Of a DNA stretch of 64,000 nucleotides, positions 34,656 to 43,187 are shown piece after piece. Location: positions 41,897 through 105,896 of the forward strand of contig WSYG01000001.1 of assembly GCA_009773735.1 (NCBI GenBank), given 5' to 3'. The translations under genes were made by a program, and so were the position numbers. The notes beneath the pieces were generated by a model. That model was not told where the DNA came from and did not search any database. It worked only from the letters and a program-made list of their open reading frames with translations. Origin of the DNA: Erysipelotrichaceae bacterium (GTDB lineage Bacteria > Bacillota_I > Bacilli_A > Erysipelotrichales > Erysipelotrichaceae). Every line of letters begins with the position of its first letter. Position 1 is the stretch's first letter.

Positions 34656-35881
34656 TGCGTAATCTTATCGGTTTGAAGTTGAAAAGCTGTGTTTAGGAAG
34701 TCAAAATATGCACCTGGGGTAATGATCCCATTGAGTCTAAATAAACCCAGTTGTTTATCCTTGATGAAATAATCAACCAACTCGACACAATTGGTCCCAA
34801 ACGCAAAATAAGTTTTAAAATGACCTTGGGTAAACTTAAAGAAATCAGCCTTGGTTGCGCTTGATAAACGTTGGATATAATACAATGAATCATTTTCTTT
34901 AAAAGCAGGAATCCAAGATTGTGAACGATCAAGGAGTTGCTGCATTCGATTTTCAAACAAAGAGGCTTGTTGGTCATCCATATCATAGACAAACCCAATC
35001 ATCCTTTTCTGTTCAGTTCTAATGCAAAAGTCAAGATAAGGCTGAGGATCACTGATGATCAAGACGCCATCCCCCAGTGAATTATTGAGATATCGATGTT
35101 TTGGATCATACGCTCCATAGGAATAGAGCTTGTTTTGATAGATCATATCTAAATGTCCTAAATTATCAGATCGAGTCCCTTTCATATGAAACAAGATCTC
35201 TAATTGATTGGGCTTAAGCGGTTTATGAACCGTATTGACTTCCAGTCCTAGATGAATGAGTTGCTTAAGTACGCGTTGGGGATAAAGCATGGCGATGAAG
35301 TTTGGTAACGGTAATCTAAACAGATGATTGATTCTCTTCCTAAAAAAGCCAGCGGTTACCAATTGGACTCCAGATACGATTTGAAAAAGCCCAACATAAA
35401 TCAAATAAACACCTGCGACCCAAACTAAACGCAACATACTGGGAACCGGATCAAACAACAAGACAAACGCAAAACCCACTGAAATGATGGCATCGATCAG
35501 ATTCCATAAGCGAGGTCGAATATCATCGATCTTATACACGTAATAGATCATCGATTTAGAAATGGCACTGATCAAAGCCCAAACACCATACACCAAAGGA
35601 ATCATGGCAATTTGCATTTCTGGAATACGCCACAACAATACATTGATGATCAGTAAGTAGCCTGTGTTCCATAAGTGTTGAGTCTTCTTAAGTTTCTGGT
35701 TTTCTAAAAGAAATACCACAAATTGAAAGAGTCCTATGATCATCAAAACATATCGATTAAGTTGAATCAACAAACCCGAAATGATGCTGGTTTCAAAAAA
35801 TAACAAAGTGCCTAAGCTCAGGACTAATAAACCTGAAACCAAGACACTTGAATTTCTAATTTGATTCTTAAAGATGTTCAT
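34640..35881 (-). CDS. HdeD/DUF308-like membrane domain fused to a permuted papain-like domain
   Basis: The 413-residue protein has six or seven hydrophobic segments in residues 12-178, arranged like HdeD/DUF308 proteins, then a soluble domain. The soluble part has GHLDMIYQNKLYSYG (His243) followed 120 residues later by FGTNCVELVDYF (Cys365) and GIITPGAYFDFL. His before Cys, and the NCxEL context, are the order of circularly permuted NlpC/P60 (YiiX/LRAT-like) enzymes. It could be a membrane-tethered peptidase, amidase or lipid acyl hydrolase. The match is by motif only. Confidence 0.55.
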   Translation of the reverse strand: MNIFKNQIRNSSVLVSGLLVLSLGTLLFFETSIISGLLIQLNRYVLMIIGLFQFVVFLLENQKLKKTQHLWNTGYLLIINVLLWRIPEMQIAMIPLVYGVWALISAISKSMIYYVYKIDDIRPRLWNLIDAIISVGFAFVLLFDPVPSMLRLVWVAGVYLIYVGLFQIVSGVQLVTAGFFRKRINHLFRLPLPNFIAMLYPQRVLKQLIHLGLEVNTVHKPLKPNQLEILFHMKGTRSDNLGHLDMIYQNKLYSYGAYDPKHRYLNNSLGDGVLIISDPQPYLDFCIRTEQKRMIGFVYDMDDQQASLFENRMQQLLDRSQSWIPAFKENDSLYYIQRLSSATKADFFKFTQGHFKTYFAFGTNCVELVDYFIKDKQLGLFRLNGIITPGAYFDFLNTAFQLQTDKITQRRTY

Positions 35882-35983
35882 GAATCAAGTATAGTGTTTC
35901 TACTGATAAGACGCAATCGACTTGTTGATTTGCCATTTCGCTTGTTTATTATTATGATATAAATACAGACAAAGGAGGATCAT

Positions 35984-36223
35984 ATGACCTCACAAGCGAC
36001 CTTAAATCGGTTATACGACTATATCTTGGCCATTAGAGATAGACAAGGTTCGTTAGAATTGTTTAAAGCCCATGAAAAAGACATCAAATCTTTGTCGACC
36101 ATGGATCTGTTTGATCTATTCAACAGAGTACTAGAAGTCGATGAACCAAAAGGAAGCGATGAAACTCAAGCTCACTGCGATCCAAACACTGATGCATGCC
36201 TCACTTCAAAATGTGGATCCTAA
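35984..36223 (+). CDS. Small protein resembling a DUF438 N-terminal domain
   Basis: The 79-residue product has a very good ribosome site (AAAGGAGG, five bases before ATG). Residues 8-48 (YDYILAIRDRQGSLELFKAH and following) resemble the helical N-terminal domain of DUF438 proteins, which normally continues into a hemerythrin-like and PAS region. Here those parts are in a second frame starting at 36159, overlapping by 65 bases. The last 20 residues, with Cys at three positions, lie in the overlap. It is either a true separate subunit or the first half of a split gene. Confidence 0.6.
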   Translation: MTSQATLNRLYDYILAIRDRQGSLELFKAHEKDIKSLSTMDLFDLFNRVLEVDEPKGSDETQAHCDPNTDACLTSKCGS

Positions 36224-37031
36224 GGTGTTATTGCCTTTATTTACTGAACTTCAAGATTTCACACCTCATTATGTTAAGATCCAGAATGTTTTGTTTCCTC
36301 ACCTAGAAAAAGTTGATGATCGTTGTACCGGATTAAAAATCATGTGGTCACTTCAAGATCAAACAAAAACAAATTTAAAGCACATCGTGTCAAAATTGGT
36401 CGATGTACAACAATTGGATGATGCGCTCATCATTTCGATCGGTAATTATTTCTTTGCGGCATATGGATTGATTCAGAAAGAAGAACTCATATTGTTTCAA
36501 GTCGCACTTGATCTGTTAACTCCAACACAACTCGAACAAGTAGAGATTCACTGTGCAGAATTTGATGCATGTTTTATTCAACCTTTACCAAAACGTAAAT
36601 CAAATGTTGAAGAATCACCTGCTTTCTTCTTTAACACAGAAACAGGTCATCTAACAAAAGAACAGTTGATGTTGGTACTGGGTGCGATTCCTTTAGACAT
36701 TACATTGATCGATGAACATGATAAAGTGTTGTATTTCAACAATGCGAAAGATCGCCTATTCCCCCGTTCCGCAGCCGTCATTGGACGTGATGTGCGTAAT
36801 TGTCATCCGGCAGAAAGTGTTCATGTGGTCAATGAAATTCTTAGTGCTTTTAGAAACAAATCACGAGATGAAGCAAAGTTTTGGATCCACATGAAAAATA
36901 AATTTGTCTACATAAAATATGTTGCACTTAGAGATCCGCAAGGAAGCTACAAAGGCTGCTTAGAAATCACACAAGAAATCTCGGAGATACATGCTTTAAA
37001 AGGCGATCGAAGATTATTAGATTGGGACTAA
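36159..37031 (+). CDS. DUF438-type hemerythrin-like/PAS protein with lost metal ligands
   Basis: The 290-residue reading from ATG 36159 has AAGGA five bases upstream; an ATG six codons earlier lacks one. Residues 1-150 match the hemerythrin-like part of DUF438 proteins (FTPHYVKIQNVLFPHLEK, then KIMWSLQD), but the family's Lys-Glu-Asn and His-Asp ligands appear as Lys-Ile-Gln-Asn and Leu-Gln-Asp, so iron binding is doubtful. Residues 175-280 form a PAS domain (LDITLIDEHDKVLYFNNAKD). It probably senses a ligand or redox state. Confidence 0.75.
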   Translation: MKLKLTAIQTLMHASLQNVDPKVLLPLFTELQDFTPHYVKIQNVLFPHLEKVDDRCTGLKIMWSLQDQTKTNLKHIVSKLVDVQQLDDALIISIGNYFFAAYGLIQKEELILFQVALDLLTPTQLEQVEIHCAEFDACFIQPLPKRKSNVEESPAFFFNTETGHLTKEQLMLVLGAIPLDITLIDEHDKVLYFNNAKDRLFPRSAAVIGRDVRNCHPAESVHVVNEILSAFRNKSRDEAKFWIHMKNKFVYIKYVALRDPQGSYKGCLEITQEISEIHALKGDRRLLDWD

Positions 37032-37057
37032 AAAACAACTGAAATTTCAGTTGTTTT
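37032..37057. terminator. Bidirectional terminator after the DUF438-type gene
   Basis: AAAACAACTGAAA and TTTCAGTTGTTTT form a perfect 26-base palindrome with T or A runs at both ends. It can also end the minus-strand small-protein gene. Confidence 0.8.
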
Positions 37058-37072
37058 GTTTAAGACTTTGAA

Positions 37073-37270
37073 TTATCCGCCTCTGCGATTGATTTGACCG
37101 CGTCCTATACCGTGATTGACCATCGCATGACGTCCCTTTTTCATCAATCCTCGAAACCCATGCTGAACACTTATTTTGGGGTCAGTTTTCATTGGGGCAA
37201 ATGCACCTTGTTTTTCTGGTGGAGTTTGCGGTGCATGTCCTAATGACCCCAGTTTTTCTTTCTGAAGCAT
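37073..37270 (-). CDS. Small, very basic protein of unknown function, C-terminal RRGG
   Basis: The 65-residue protein has AGGAGG five bases before its ATG, a near-perfect promoter and a shared terminator, so it is very likely expressed. It is rich in Gly, Lys, Arg and His (GFRGLMKKGRHAMVNHGIGR) and has no hydrophobic segment or Cys. It ends NRRGG. The gene upstream encodes a papain-like peptidase. I do not recognise the family; nucleic acid binding would fit the charge. Confidence 0.65.
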   Translation of the reverse strand: MLQKEKLGSLGHAPQTPPEKQGAFAPMKTDPKISVQHGFRGLMKKGRHAMVNHGIGRGQINRRGG

Positions 37271-37282
37271 TAAGGTCCTCCT

Positions 37283-37302
37283 GACTAAGATCGTCCTTAG
37301 TC
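37283..37302 (-). promoter_or_regulatory. Leader hairpin of the small basic protein gene
   Basis: GACTAAG and CTTAGTC pair around a six-base loop at the 5' end of the predicted transcript, ending directly before AGGAGG. Such 5' hairpins often stabilise abundant small mRNAs. Confidence 0.55.
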
Positions 37303-37308
37303 ACTTTT

Positions 37309-37336
37309 AGTATAATCCATATGGATAACTTGTCAA
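37309..37336 (-). promoter_or_regulatory. Near-consensus promoter of the small basic protein gene
   Basis: On the minus strand a perfect TTGACA (37336-37331) and TATACT (37314-37309) are separated by 16 bases. The -35 touches the stop codon of the peptidase gene upstream. This is one of the strongest-looking promoters in the window. Confidence 0.8.
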
Positions 37337-37951
37337 TCAAGGCGAAATGAAGGTGTAATAGATGAAACCTCCACTGGATGTGGTCGTTTCAAGCCATAAA
37401 GCCAAGTCGATGATCAAACGTTCACCACCATCTAAGATATGAACCAATACATGATCTGGTCCTTCAACATCGATGCCTACGATCAATACCCAATGATACG
37501 CTTCAAGGTTATGTACTTTCCCATTGTTTAGATTTAAAAAAGCGATTGGGGAATCCTCAAGTAATCCAGATTGTATGAATTCTGAAACTTCAGACAATGA
37601 AGGACGATGTTCAACAAGTTTTGAAACCTCTAGGTTGTGTTTTGTATAGGGTAAATTCAAAGACGTAAAGTATTTAGACAAACCGTTGTAGAAACGATCT
37701 AAACGGTTGATACCGCCAAAACCTGGAGTAACATAAGTCCAGATCACATTCATCACAGATATGGCTTCTTCTTTGGTTTTAGGAGCTCTTTTAGGATCCG
37801 TTTGATAAAGAACCATCATGGATGCGCATGTTGGACCACAGCCTGATAAGCGTTGCCAAGGCTTTCCATACCAAAGCTGATCACAGCCATACAGCGATGA
37901 GTCTTCAATCTTAAGGTAATCTATGTTTTTTAAGGTCATGTTTTGATTCAT
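37337..37951 (-). CDS. C39-like (papain-fold) cysteine peptidase family protein
   Basis: The 204-residue protein has the nucleophile Cys38 in LSGCGPTCASM, His153 in AYHWVLIVGID and Asp174 in ILDGGERL, the C39-type triad in order. It lacks a transporter domain and a signal peptide, so it is a free-standing, probably cytoplasmic member of the C39_2 group. Its substrate is unknown. Confidence 0.75.
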   Translation of the reverse strand: MNQNMTLKNIDYLKIEDSSLYGCDQLWYGKPWQRLSGCGPTCASMMVLYQTDPKRAPKTKEEAISVMNVIWTYVTPGFGGINRLDRFYNGLSKYFTSLNLPYTKHNLEVSKLVEHRPSLSEVSEFIQSGLLEDSPIAFLNLNNGKVHNLEAYHWVLIVGIDVEGPDHVLVHILDGGERLIIDLALWLETTTSSGGFIYYTFISP

Positions 37952-38014
37952 AAGGTTTTTTTGTATCTCTACAATACCATACCCATTAAATAACTCTAAG
38001 TCAATTGACTGACC

Positions 38015-38043
38015 TAAAAAAGATTCACGGATGTGAATCTTTA
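38015..38043 (-). terminator. Terminator of korAB
   Basis: On the minus strand AGATTCAC and GTGAATCT pair around a four-base loop, followed by T5. It overlaps the end of korB. Confidence 0.85.
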
Positions 38044-38895
38044 CTTCGTAGGATTGATAAGTTTTTCTATGACTTTTGGATCGCGTTTACGCAGATATAG
38101 CGGAGTGAGATCACCTTTATAGAACGGGTGACGCTGAGGATAAGACTTGCCTTCAACTTGGAATAAGATACCACAAGCCAGTTTTTCTTCATCCAAGGCA
38201 AGTTTCATAGCAGCTAATTTATCTGTTTTGATATATGTTTCATCCAACCAGAAGGTATGTGACTTATACCAAGCAAAAGTATTGACCTTATTGTAGGTAA
38301 CACAAGGATGAAAGATATCGACGATCGCATATCCATTATGTAAGATGGCAGCTTTGATCAGTTCTTTTGTTTTTTCCTGATCACCGCTAAAACCTCTGCC
38401 AACAAATGTGGCTCCCATCGCTAAAGCTAAAGCCATAGGATTGATGGGTTGATTGTAGACCCCATCCAATTGAATTGGAGTAATCAAACCAATTGGAGAC
38501 GTTGGTGAAGCTTGACCTTTGGTCAAACCATAAACCATATTGTTATGAACGATGTGGATCAGATGAGGATTACGACGAATGTTATGAATCAAATGATTTC
38601 CGCCTTCACCATACATGTCACCATCGCCACCTTCAGCAATAACAGTCAGTTTAGGGTTAACAGCACTGATGGCACTGGCAACAGCCATTCCACGTCCATG
38701 AAGTCCATTGAAATAACTGGCATCCACATACTGTGGCATTTTCGCTGCTTGACCGATTCCTGAAGAAAATACGACTTGAGTTGGATCAAGTTCTAGTTCT
38801 TGTAGCGCTTTGATCAAAATGTTTCTTAGCGGGAAGTTACCGCATCCAGGACACCAAGCTATGTCGATGTCATGGTTGAATTCGAACTTAGTCAT
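38041..38895 (-). CDS. korB: 2-oxoglutarate:ferredoxin oxidoreductase-type beta subunit
   Basis: The 284-residue TPP-binding subunit has WCPGCGNFP near residue 14, GDGDMYGEGG for metal and pyrophosphate, and HNNMVYGLTKGQASPTS. It is of the two-subunit KorAB type. 2-Oxoglutarate would come from the acn-icd-citrate synthase operon in this window, though other 2-oxoacids cannot be excluded. Confidence 0.88.
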   Translation of the reverse strand: MTKFEFNHDIDIAWCPGCGNFPLRNILIKALQELELDPTQVVFSSGIGQAAKMPQYVDASYFNGLHGRGMAVASAISAVNPKLTVIAEGGDGDMYGEGGNHLIHNIRRNPHLIHIVHNNMVYGLTKGQASPTSPIGLITPIQLDGVYNQPINPMALALAMGATFVGRGFSGDQEKTKELIKAAILHNGYAIVDIFHPCVTYNKVNTFAWYKSHTFWLDETYIKTDKLAAMKLALDEEKLACGILFQVEGKSYPQRHPFYKGDLTPLYLRKRDPKVIEKLINPTK

Positions 38896-40574
38896 TGTTT
38901 TTCCTCCAATATGGTGACCAGTTCATCGATGTGATAAGGCTCACCATTGTATTTTAAGATGCGACGCGATACTTTAATTCCATAAGTCATTTGAATCAGA
39001 TTTGCGAATTGTCCAGTGGCATTGTTTTCAATGACAGTGATGGATTTTGCGCCCCGGATCAGCTTTTCTACAGAAGTAGGTAAAGGATAAACTTGGGTAA
39101 AATGCACATGGGTATAGCCCCACTTAGGATTGGTCACTAGGGCTTCTTCGATGACACCATACGTTGAACCCCAACTCAGGAGCAGTTTTTCTTTTTCAGT
39201 TGCACCACTGATCAATGGTTCTAGAATGTCTTCTTTCATCAGTTCAAATTTATGAAGACGTTTTTCATGCATATCTACACGCATGGTAAAGGATTCAGTA
39301 ATCATGCCTTCCTCATCGTGTTCATCGGAGTCTACTTTCACATAACCTAAACCATAACCTGGAATACCTCTAGGTGAGATCCCGCTTTGATCAAAGGCAT
39401 AGCGTTTATAATCACGTTCTGTTTTAACAACGAAACTTTCAAGATATTTAGGATTGAATTCTAAATGTTCAACTTGACTCATTGATTCTAACCAATATTG
39501 ATCCGACAAGACAAAGACAGGGATCTGATACTTATCTGCCATATAGAAAGCTCTGGACATGACTTCAATTCCATCTTCTAAACGTCCAGGTGCAAGAATC
39601 ATTCTTGGGAATTCACCATGACCTGCATAAAGTACCAAGTTCAAATCAGCTTGTTCAGTACGCGTTGGTAAACCTGTGGCTGGTCCTGGGCGTTGTGCCA
39701 CATGGACAACAGCTGGCGATTCTGTGATCCCGGCCAAACTAACAGCTTCGGTCATCAAGGCAAAACCACCACCAGAGGTCGTAGTCAAAGCTCGCGCTCC
39801 GGCATACCATGCCCCAATAACCATATTTAATGCTGCAATCTCATCTTCAGCCTGTTCAACCAAGATATCGACATCACGGCTCTTTTCTTCAAGCATAGTC
39901 ATCAAGGAAGTTCCTGGTGACATTGGATAGGCAGCTACATAATTGACGCCACCTGCGATGGCTCCTAGAGTCAACACATCATTACCTGTCATAACGCGTT
40001 TTGGTGTAAATTTAAGTGGCTTTAGTGCTTTAGGACGATCTGCATCCACTAAACCTAACGCATATCCCAAATCAAACGCTTTGATGTTTCCAGATACGAT
40101 GTCTTCACCTCGTTTGGTAAAACGTTTCGTGATCAATGCTTTCGCATTATCAGAAGATGCGTCGATCATGCCTGCGATATAGCCAAACATGGCTGTATTC
40201 TCATACAATCTGTTTCCTGCTTGTTTTGCTAAATCCAAAAAGGCAACTTCTTTGGTTTTAAACTTTGTTGGTACTGATTTTAGAAATGGAGCTTCTCCAT
40301 AAATAACAGTATCTTTTTTGATTCTTGGACTGAGTCGATCAAATGCATGGTCATTGAATAAAAACAAATAATCGATGGTATATCGTAAAGCTTGGATGGG
40401 ATGATCTGAGATTCGAATCTCAACAGAGTTATTGCCTCCGCGAACTCGACTCATAACCTCTTTGGATGAGAATACATAGGCTTCCTGGGTCAAGGTCTCA
40501 ACCAAGAATTCTTCAACGGTCTGTAGACCTTGGCCCGCTTCACCAGATAAAACAATGGTAATGGAATCGCGCAT
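38892..40574 (-). CDS. korA: 2-oxoglutarate:ferredoxin oxidoreductase-type gamma-alpha fusion subunit
   Basis: The 560-residue protein fuses a gamma domain (SGEAGQGLQTVEEFL at the start, SRVRGGNNS near 43) to an alpha domain (AAYPMSPGTSLM, EDEIAALNMVIGA). It overlaps korB by four bases. It uses CoA and ferredoxin, and may run toward acyl-CoA in anaerobes or, with reduced ferredoxin, in reverse. Confidence 0.9.
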   Translation of the reverse strand: MRDSITIVLSGEAGQGLQTVEEFLVETLTQEAYVFSSKEVMSRVRGGNNSVEIRISDHPIQALRYTIDYLFLFNDHAFDRLSPRIKKDTVIYGEAPFLKSVPTKFKTKEVAFLDLAKQAGNRLYENTAMFGYIAGMIDASSDNAKALITKRFTKRGEDIVSGNIKAFDLGYALGLVDADRPKALKPLKFTPKRVMTGNDVLTLGAIAGGVNYVAAYPMSPGTSLMTMLEEKSRDVDILVEQAEDEIAALNMVIGAWYAGARALTTTSGGGFALMTEAVSLAGITESPAVVHVAQRPGPATGLPTRTEQADLNLVLYAGHGEFPRMILAPGRLEDGIEVMSRAFYMADKYQIPVFVLSDQYWLESMSQVEHLEFNPKYLESFVVKTERDYKRYAFDQSGISPRGIPGYGLGYVKVDSDEHDEEGMITESFTMRVDMHEKRLHKFELMKEDILEPLISGATEKEKLLLSWGSTYGVIEEALVTNPKWGYTHVHFTQVYPLPTSVEKLIRGAKSITVIENNATGQFANLIQMTYGIKVSRRILKYNGEPYHIDELVTILEEKQ

Positions 40575-40608
40575 AATGCTCCTTTCACGATGGGTCTTCT
40601 TTAAACAC

Positions 40609-40638
40609 AGTATGCTCCAAAAACGACAAATTTGACAA
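40609..40638 (-). promoter_or_regulatory. Promoter of korAB
   Basis: On the minus strand TTGTCA (40638-40633) and CATACT (40614-40609) are separated by 18 bases, 35 bases upstream of the korA start. Confidence 0.55.
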
Positions 40639-40713
40639 CTATATCTTTATTATGTGTTAAGCAGTATTCATACTTTAACTTATCAGCGCATGCCTTTCAA
40701 TTTATTTACCCAA

Positions 40714-40743
40714 CTAAAAACCTTCTCGTTACTGAAGGTTTTT
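40714..40743. terminator. Orphan hairpin in the korA-dsbA gap
   Basis: CTAAAAACCTTC and GAAGGTTTTTAG pair around an eight-base loop. No gene ends next to it: the dsbA-like gene has its own terminator at 40856-40882. The 312-base gap 40575-40886 otherwise holds the korA promoter and no reading frame that I can support. Confidence 0.5.
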
Positions 40744-40855
40744 AGAAGGAGAATAGATTACGAGAAAGGGGGGATTTCATCGCTAACTATAGTTTAATTA
40801 ATGAATATTGTTTACGCCAATGAAATGCTCATGTTTTTATCATTGTTTTCATTAA

Positions 40856-40882
40856 AAAACACCAGTTTTTATTCTGGTGCTT
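40856..40882 (-). terminator. Terminator of the DsbA-like gene
   Basis: On the minus strand CACCAG and CTGGTG pair around a seven- to eight-base AT loop, followed by T6, just after the stop codon. Confidence 0.85.
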
Positions 40883-40886
40883 GGAA

Positions 40887-41528
40887 TTATTTTCCCATCT
40901 CTGTAATATAGGCATTTCGCAGTGTTTCCACAAACGTATCGATGGGTTGAGCACCTGGAATAATGTGCTTTTTATTGATACGGAAATATGGAACGCCGCG
41001 AATGTTTAGTGCTTTTGCTTCTGAGATATCAGATAACACCATATCCTTTAATTTATCTGAATACAGCATTGCTTTGATTTCATCTTTGTTCATCTTAAAA
41101 CTCAACCCAAGTTCTTTTAAGACATCAAAATCAGCCAGATTCTTTCCTTGGGTAAAATAGGCATCATACAAAGCCGCATTCAGTGCTTTTGCTTCAACTG
41201 GATCACAAAGCTTCATCAAACGATGAGCATCCAAGGTATTGGTTGCCTTAACAATATCGTAATTGTAGACCAATCCTAAAGTTGCGGCTTTATCCGTAAC
41301 TTTTTGAGTCATCGCTTTAGCTTCACTAAGACTGACTCCATATTTAGACGATAAAACGTCATGGGTGCTTTGTTTAATGGCTTTAGGGGCACTGGGATCC
41401 AGTTGATATGCTTTATAAATGATCTCAACTTTATCGGTTAGTTTCAACTCTGCTAACGCTTTATCCAAGTGGACCTTTCCGATATAACAGAACGGGCAAC
41501 TATAATCTGACCAGACTTCTATTTTCAT
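40887..41528 (-). CDS. DsbA/FrnE-family thiol oxidoreductase
   Basis: The 213-residue protein has a thioredoxin fold with CPFC active site (Cys11, Cys14) in DYSCPFCYIGK and the DsbA helical insertion (LGLVYNYD, NTLDAHRLMK). RGVPYFRINKK contains the cis-Pro loop. No signal peptide is present, so, like FrnE proteins, it should act in the cytoplasm in thiol redox or protein repair. Confidence 0.88.
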   Translation of the reverse strand: MKIEVWSDYSCPFCYIGKVHLDKALAELKLTDKVEIIYKAYQLDPSAPKAIKQSTHDVLSSKYGVSLSEAKAMTQKVTDKAATLGLVYNYDIVKATNTLDAHRLMKLCDPVEAKALNAALYDAYFTQGKNLADFDVLKELGLSFKMNKDEIKAMLYSDKLKDMVLSDISEAKALNIRGVPYFRINKKHIIPGAQPIDTFVETLRNAYITEMGK

Positions 41529-41533
41529 AAGAA

Positions 41534-41573
41534 AACCTCACTTTACCGATTCATTATACGATAAAGTGAGGTT
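41534..41573. promoter_or_regulatory. 12-base inverted repeat with a -10 box in its loop, upstream of the DsbA-like gene
   Basis: AACCTCACTTTA and TAAAGTGAGGTT are perfect arms separated by 16 bases. On the minus strand the loop contains TATAAT and the second arm carries the GAGG ribosome site of the DsbA-like gene. As RNA read from the lipoprotein gene upstream it would be a terminator (followed by TTTTC); as DNA it could be an operator over the promoter. Confidence 0.6.
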
Positions 41574-41690
41574 CTTGAGTTGATTATGAGTTTTTTCAGA
41601 TAATGTAGCGTTAAAATTGATGTTTAGAAAAGCAAGTTAATTTGAAAACACAAAATGATATCAAATGACCAACCTCTTTATTAAATACAT

Positions 41691-43187
41691 CTATTTCAAC
41701 AATACATCCGGATTGATAAATGCCTTAAAATCTTCGATTCTAATGCTGAAACTTATCTCGTTGTAGTCTTGATCAGGAGGTGTAGAAGAGAAATTATAGA
41801 AAGTGATCCAATCATAACTCAGTGAAAAGTTCAACGAGTTATACGCTTCATCTACAGTAGGGATCTTCCCATCTTCAAACATAAAATATTCTTCATTGAT
41901 GTACTTTGATAATAGATTCTTGAGAGTACTTTCGTAATCATACCCATCAATAAAGACATCATCAAGCGTTAACATTTTCCCATCTTGGGTAACCATATGT
42001 ATCTTTTCAGTAATGATATTTGATAACCAATTTCCATTGGCATCAAATTTATAGGACTCAAATCTTCTTGAGATCCGCATGTATTGACTTACTACATTTG
42101 CATGGAACCAGTAATTAACCTGATCCACATCATTCTTTAGAGTGTTCTTAAAACGATTTGTATCCTCTTCTTTTAAAGTCTTAATAACGTTTAACCACGA
42201 GCCTTCAATCCCATCATAAATGACACTCGAAGTGGTGAAATGAATGTCGTTAAGCACAAAATCATCTTTTTCAATGGTAAATGTATAAAGATAATTGTTT
42301 TGTCTCGTAATTTTTGGATTTGTAAACAAGGATTCTTCACTCATGAAACGTTGACCAAAAGCCCAAGCATCTTTTAACTGGCTATAAGGAATTGTTACAT
42401 ACGAATACGAGAATTTATTGTCAAATTCTTTATAGCTTGTGTTAAAAGTTAAAGTCAATCCACCATATTCAGACAAACTAAAACCAACATCGCTTCTAAT
42501 CCCTGTAAAACCACCTCGATATATATAGGATTCAAACATACTGTCAAGTGCTTCTTCGGTCTTTGAAACAGCATCTACCAAAACGAGAGAATTTAAAACT
42601 GTTTCATAATCAAAGCCATTGATGAAAAGATCGCTTAAATGAATGATGTTGCCTGTATTTAAATCAAAGGTCAGGTCTTCTGAGATAACGATTCTATTCT
42701 CATGATTTTTATCCATCCCTATCGTTGTATAAATAGAAAGGCTCAAGATGTTGTTATAGTTGAAATTTTCATCGAATCTAATACTGACAAACGGTATCAC
42801 AGTAGTGTCTTTGGGATACTTAATGTACAAACCTTGTGAAGGTGGGATGTTTTTAAAGTCAGCATACTTTATCATTGAATCAACTTTATCTGCGATGGCT
42901 TTGTTTATTTTAGCTTCTACAGCTTCATCTTTTAACCCATCGATGACATATGATTCCGTTTGAATTTTCGTTTCTTCACGAGGGTGTACTTCAGAATTTT
43001 CGAGCTTAAATGTCAGTTGATTTCTGATCCAAGTCACCTCATGATCAGGCTCAGTGACTGTGCCTTTAGGGGATTCAAAGGTACCCTTCTCTGGTTTTGT
43101 GAATACTACAGGCGTTACACTTTGACCTTGGACACAAGATGATAAAAGCATAAGAATCAAAGTTAATAAAAGACCATGCTTTATCAT
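41691..43187 (-). CDS. Lipoprotein with two DUF3298/RsiV-like repeats
   Basis: The 498-residue precursor has a lipobox MLLSSC (Cys18). Two similar modules follow: one with LTFDLNTGNIIHLSDLFING around residue 175 and one with MVTQDGKMLTLDDVFIDG around 405, each continuing in a FDYE or YDYE helix and ending in a beta-rich part. This pattern resembles the DUF3298 domain seen in RsiV-type proteins. It overlaps the upstream phosphate-binding-like gene by ATGA. The function is unknown; a surface sensor or binding role is plausible. Confidence 0.65.
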   Translation of the reverse strand: MIKHGLLLTLILMLLSSCVQGQSVTPVVFTKPEKGTFESPKGTVTEPDHEVTWIRNQLTFKLENSEVHPREETKIQTESYVIDGLKDEAVEAKINKAIADKVDSMIKYADFKNIPPSQGLYIKYPKDTTVIPFVSIRFDENFNYNNILSLSIYTTIGMDKNHENRIVISEDLTFDLNTGNIIHLSDLFINGFDYETVLNSLVLVDAVSKTEEALDSMFESYIYRGGFTGIRSDVGFSLSEYGGLTLTFNTSYKEFDNKFSYSYVTIPYSQLKDAWAFGQRFMSEESLFTNPKITRQNNYLYTFTIEKDDFVLNDIHFTTSSVIYDGIEGSWLNVIKTLKEEDTNRFKNTLKNDVDQVNYWFHANVVSQYMRISRRFESYKFDANGNWLSNIITEKIHMVTQDGKMLTLDDVFIDGYDYESTLKNLLSKYINEEYFMFEDGKIPTVDEAYNSLNFSLSYDWITFYNFSSTPPDQDYNEISFSIRIEDFKAFINPDVLLK

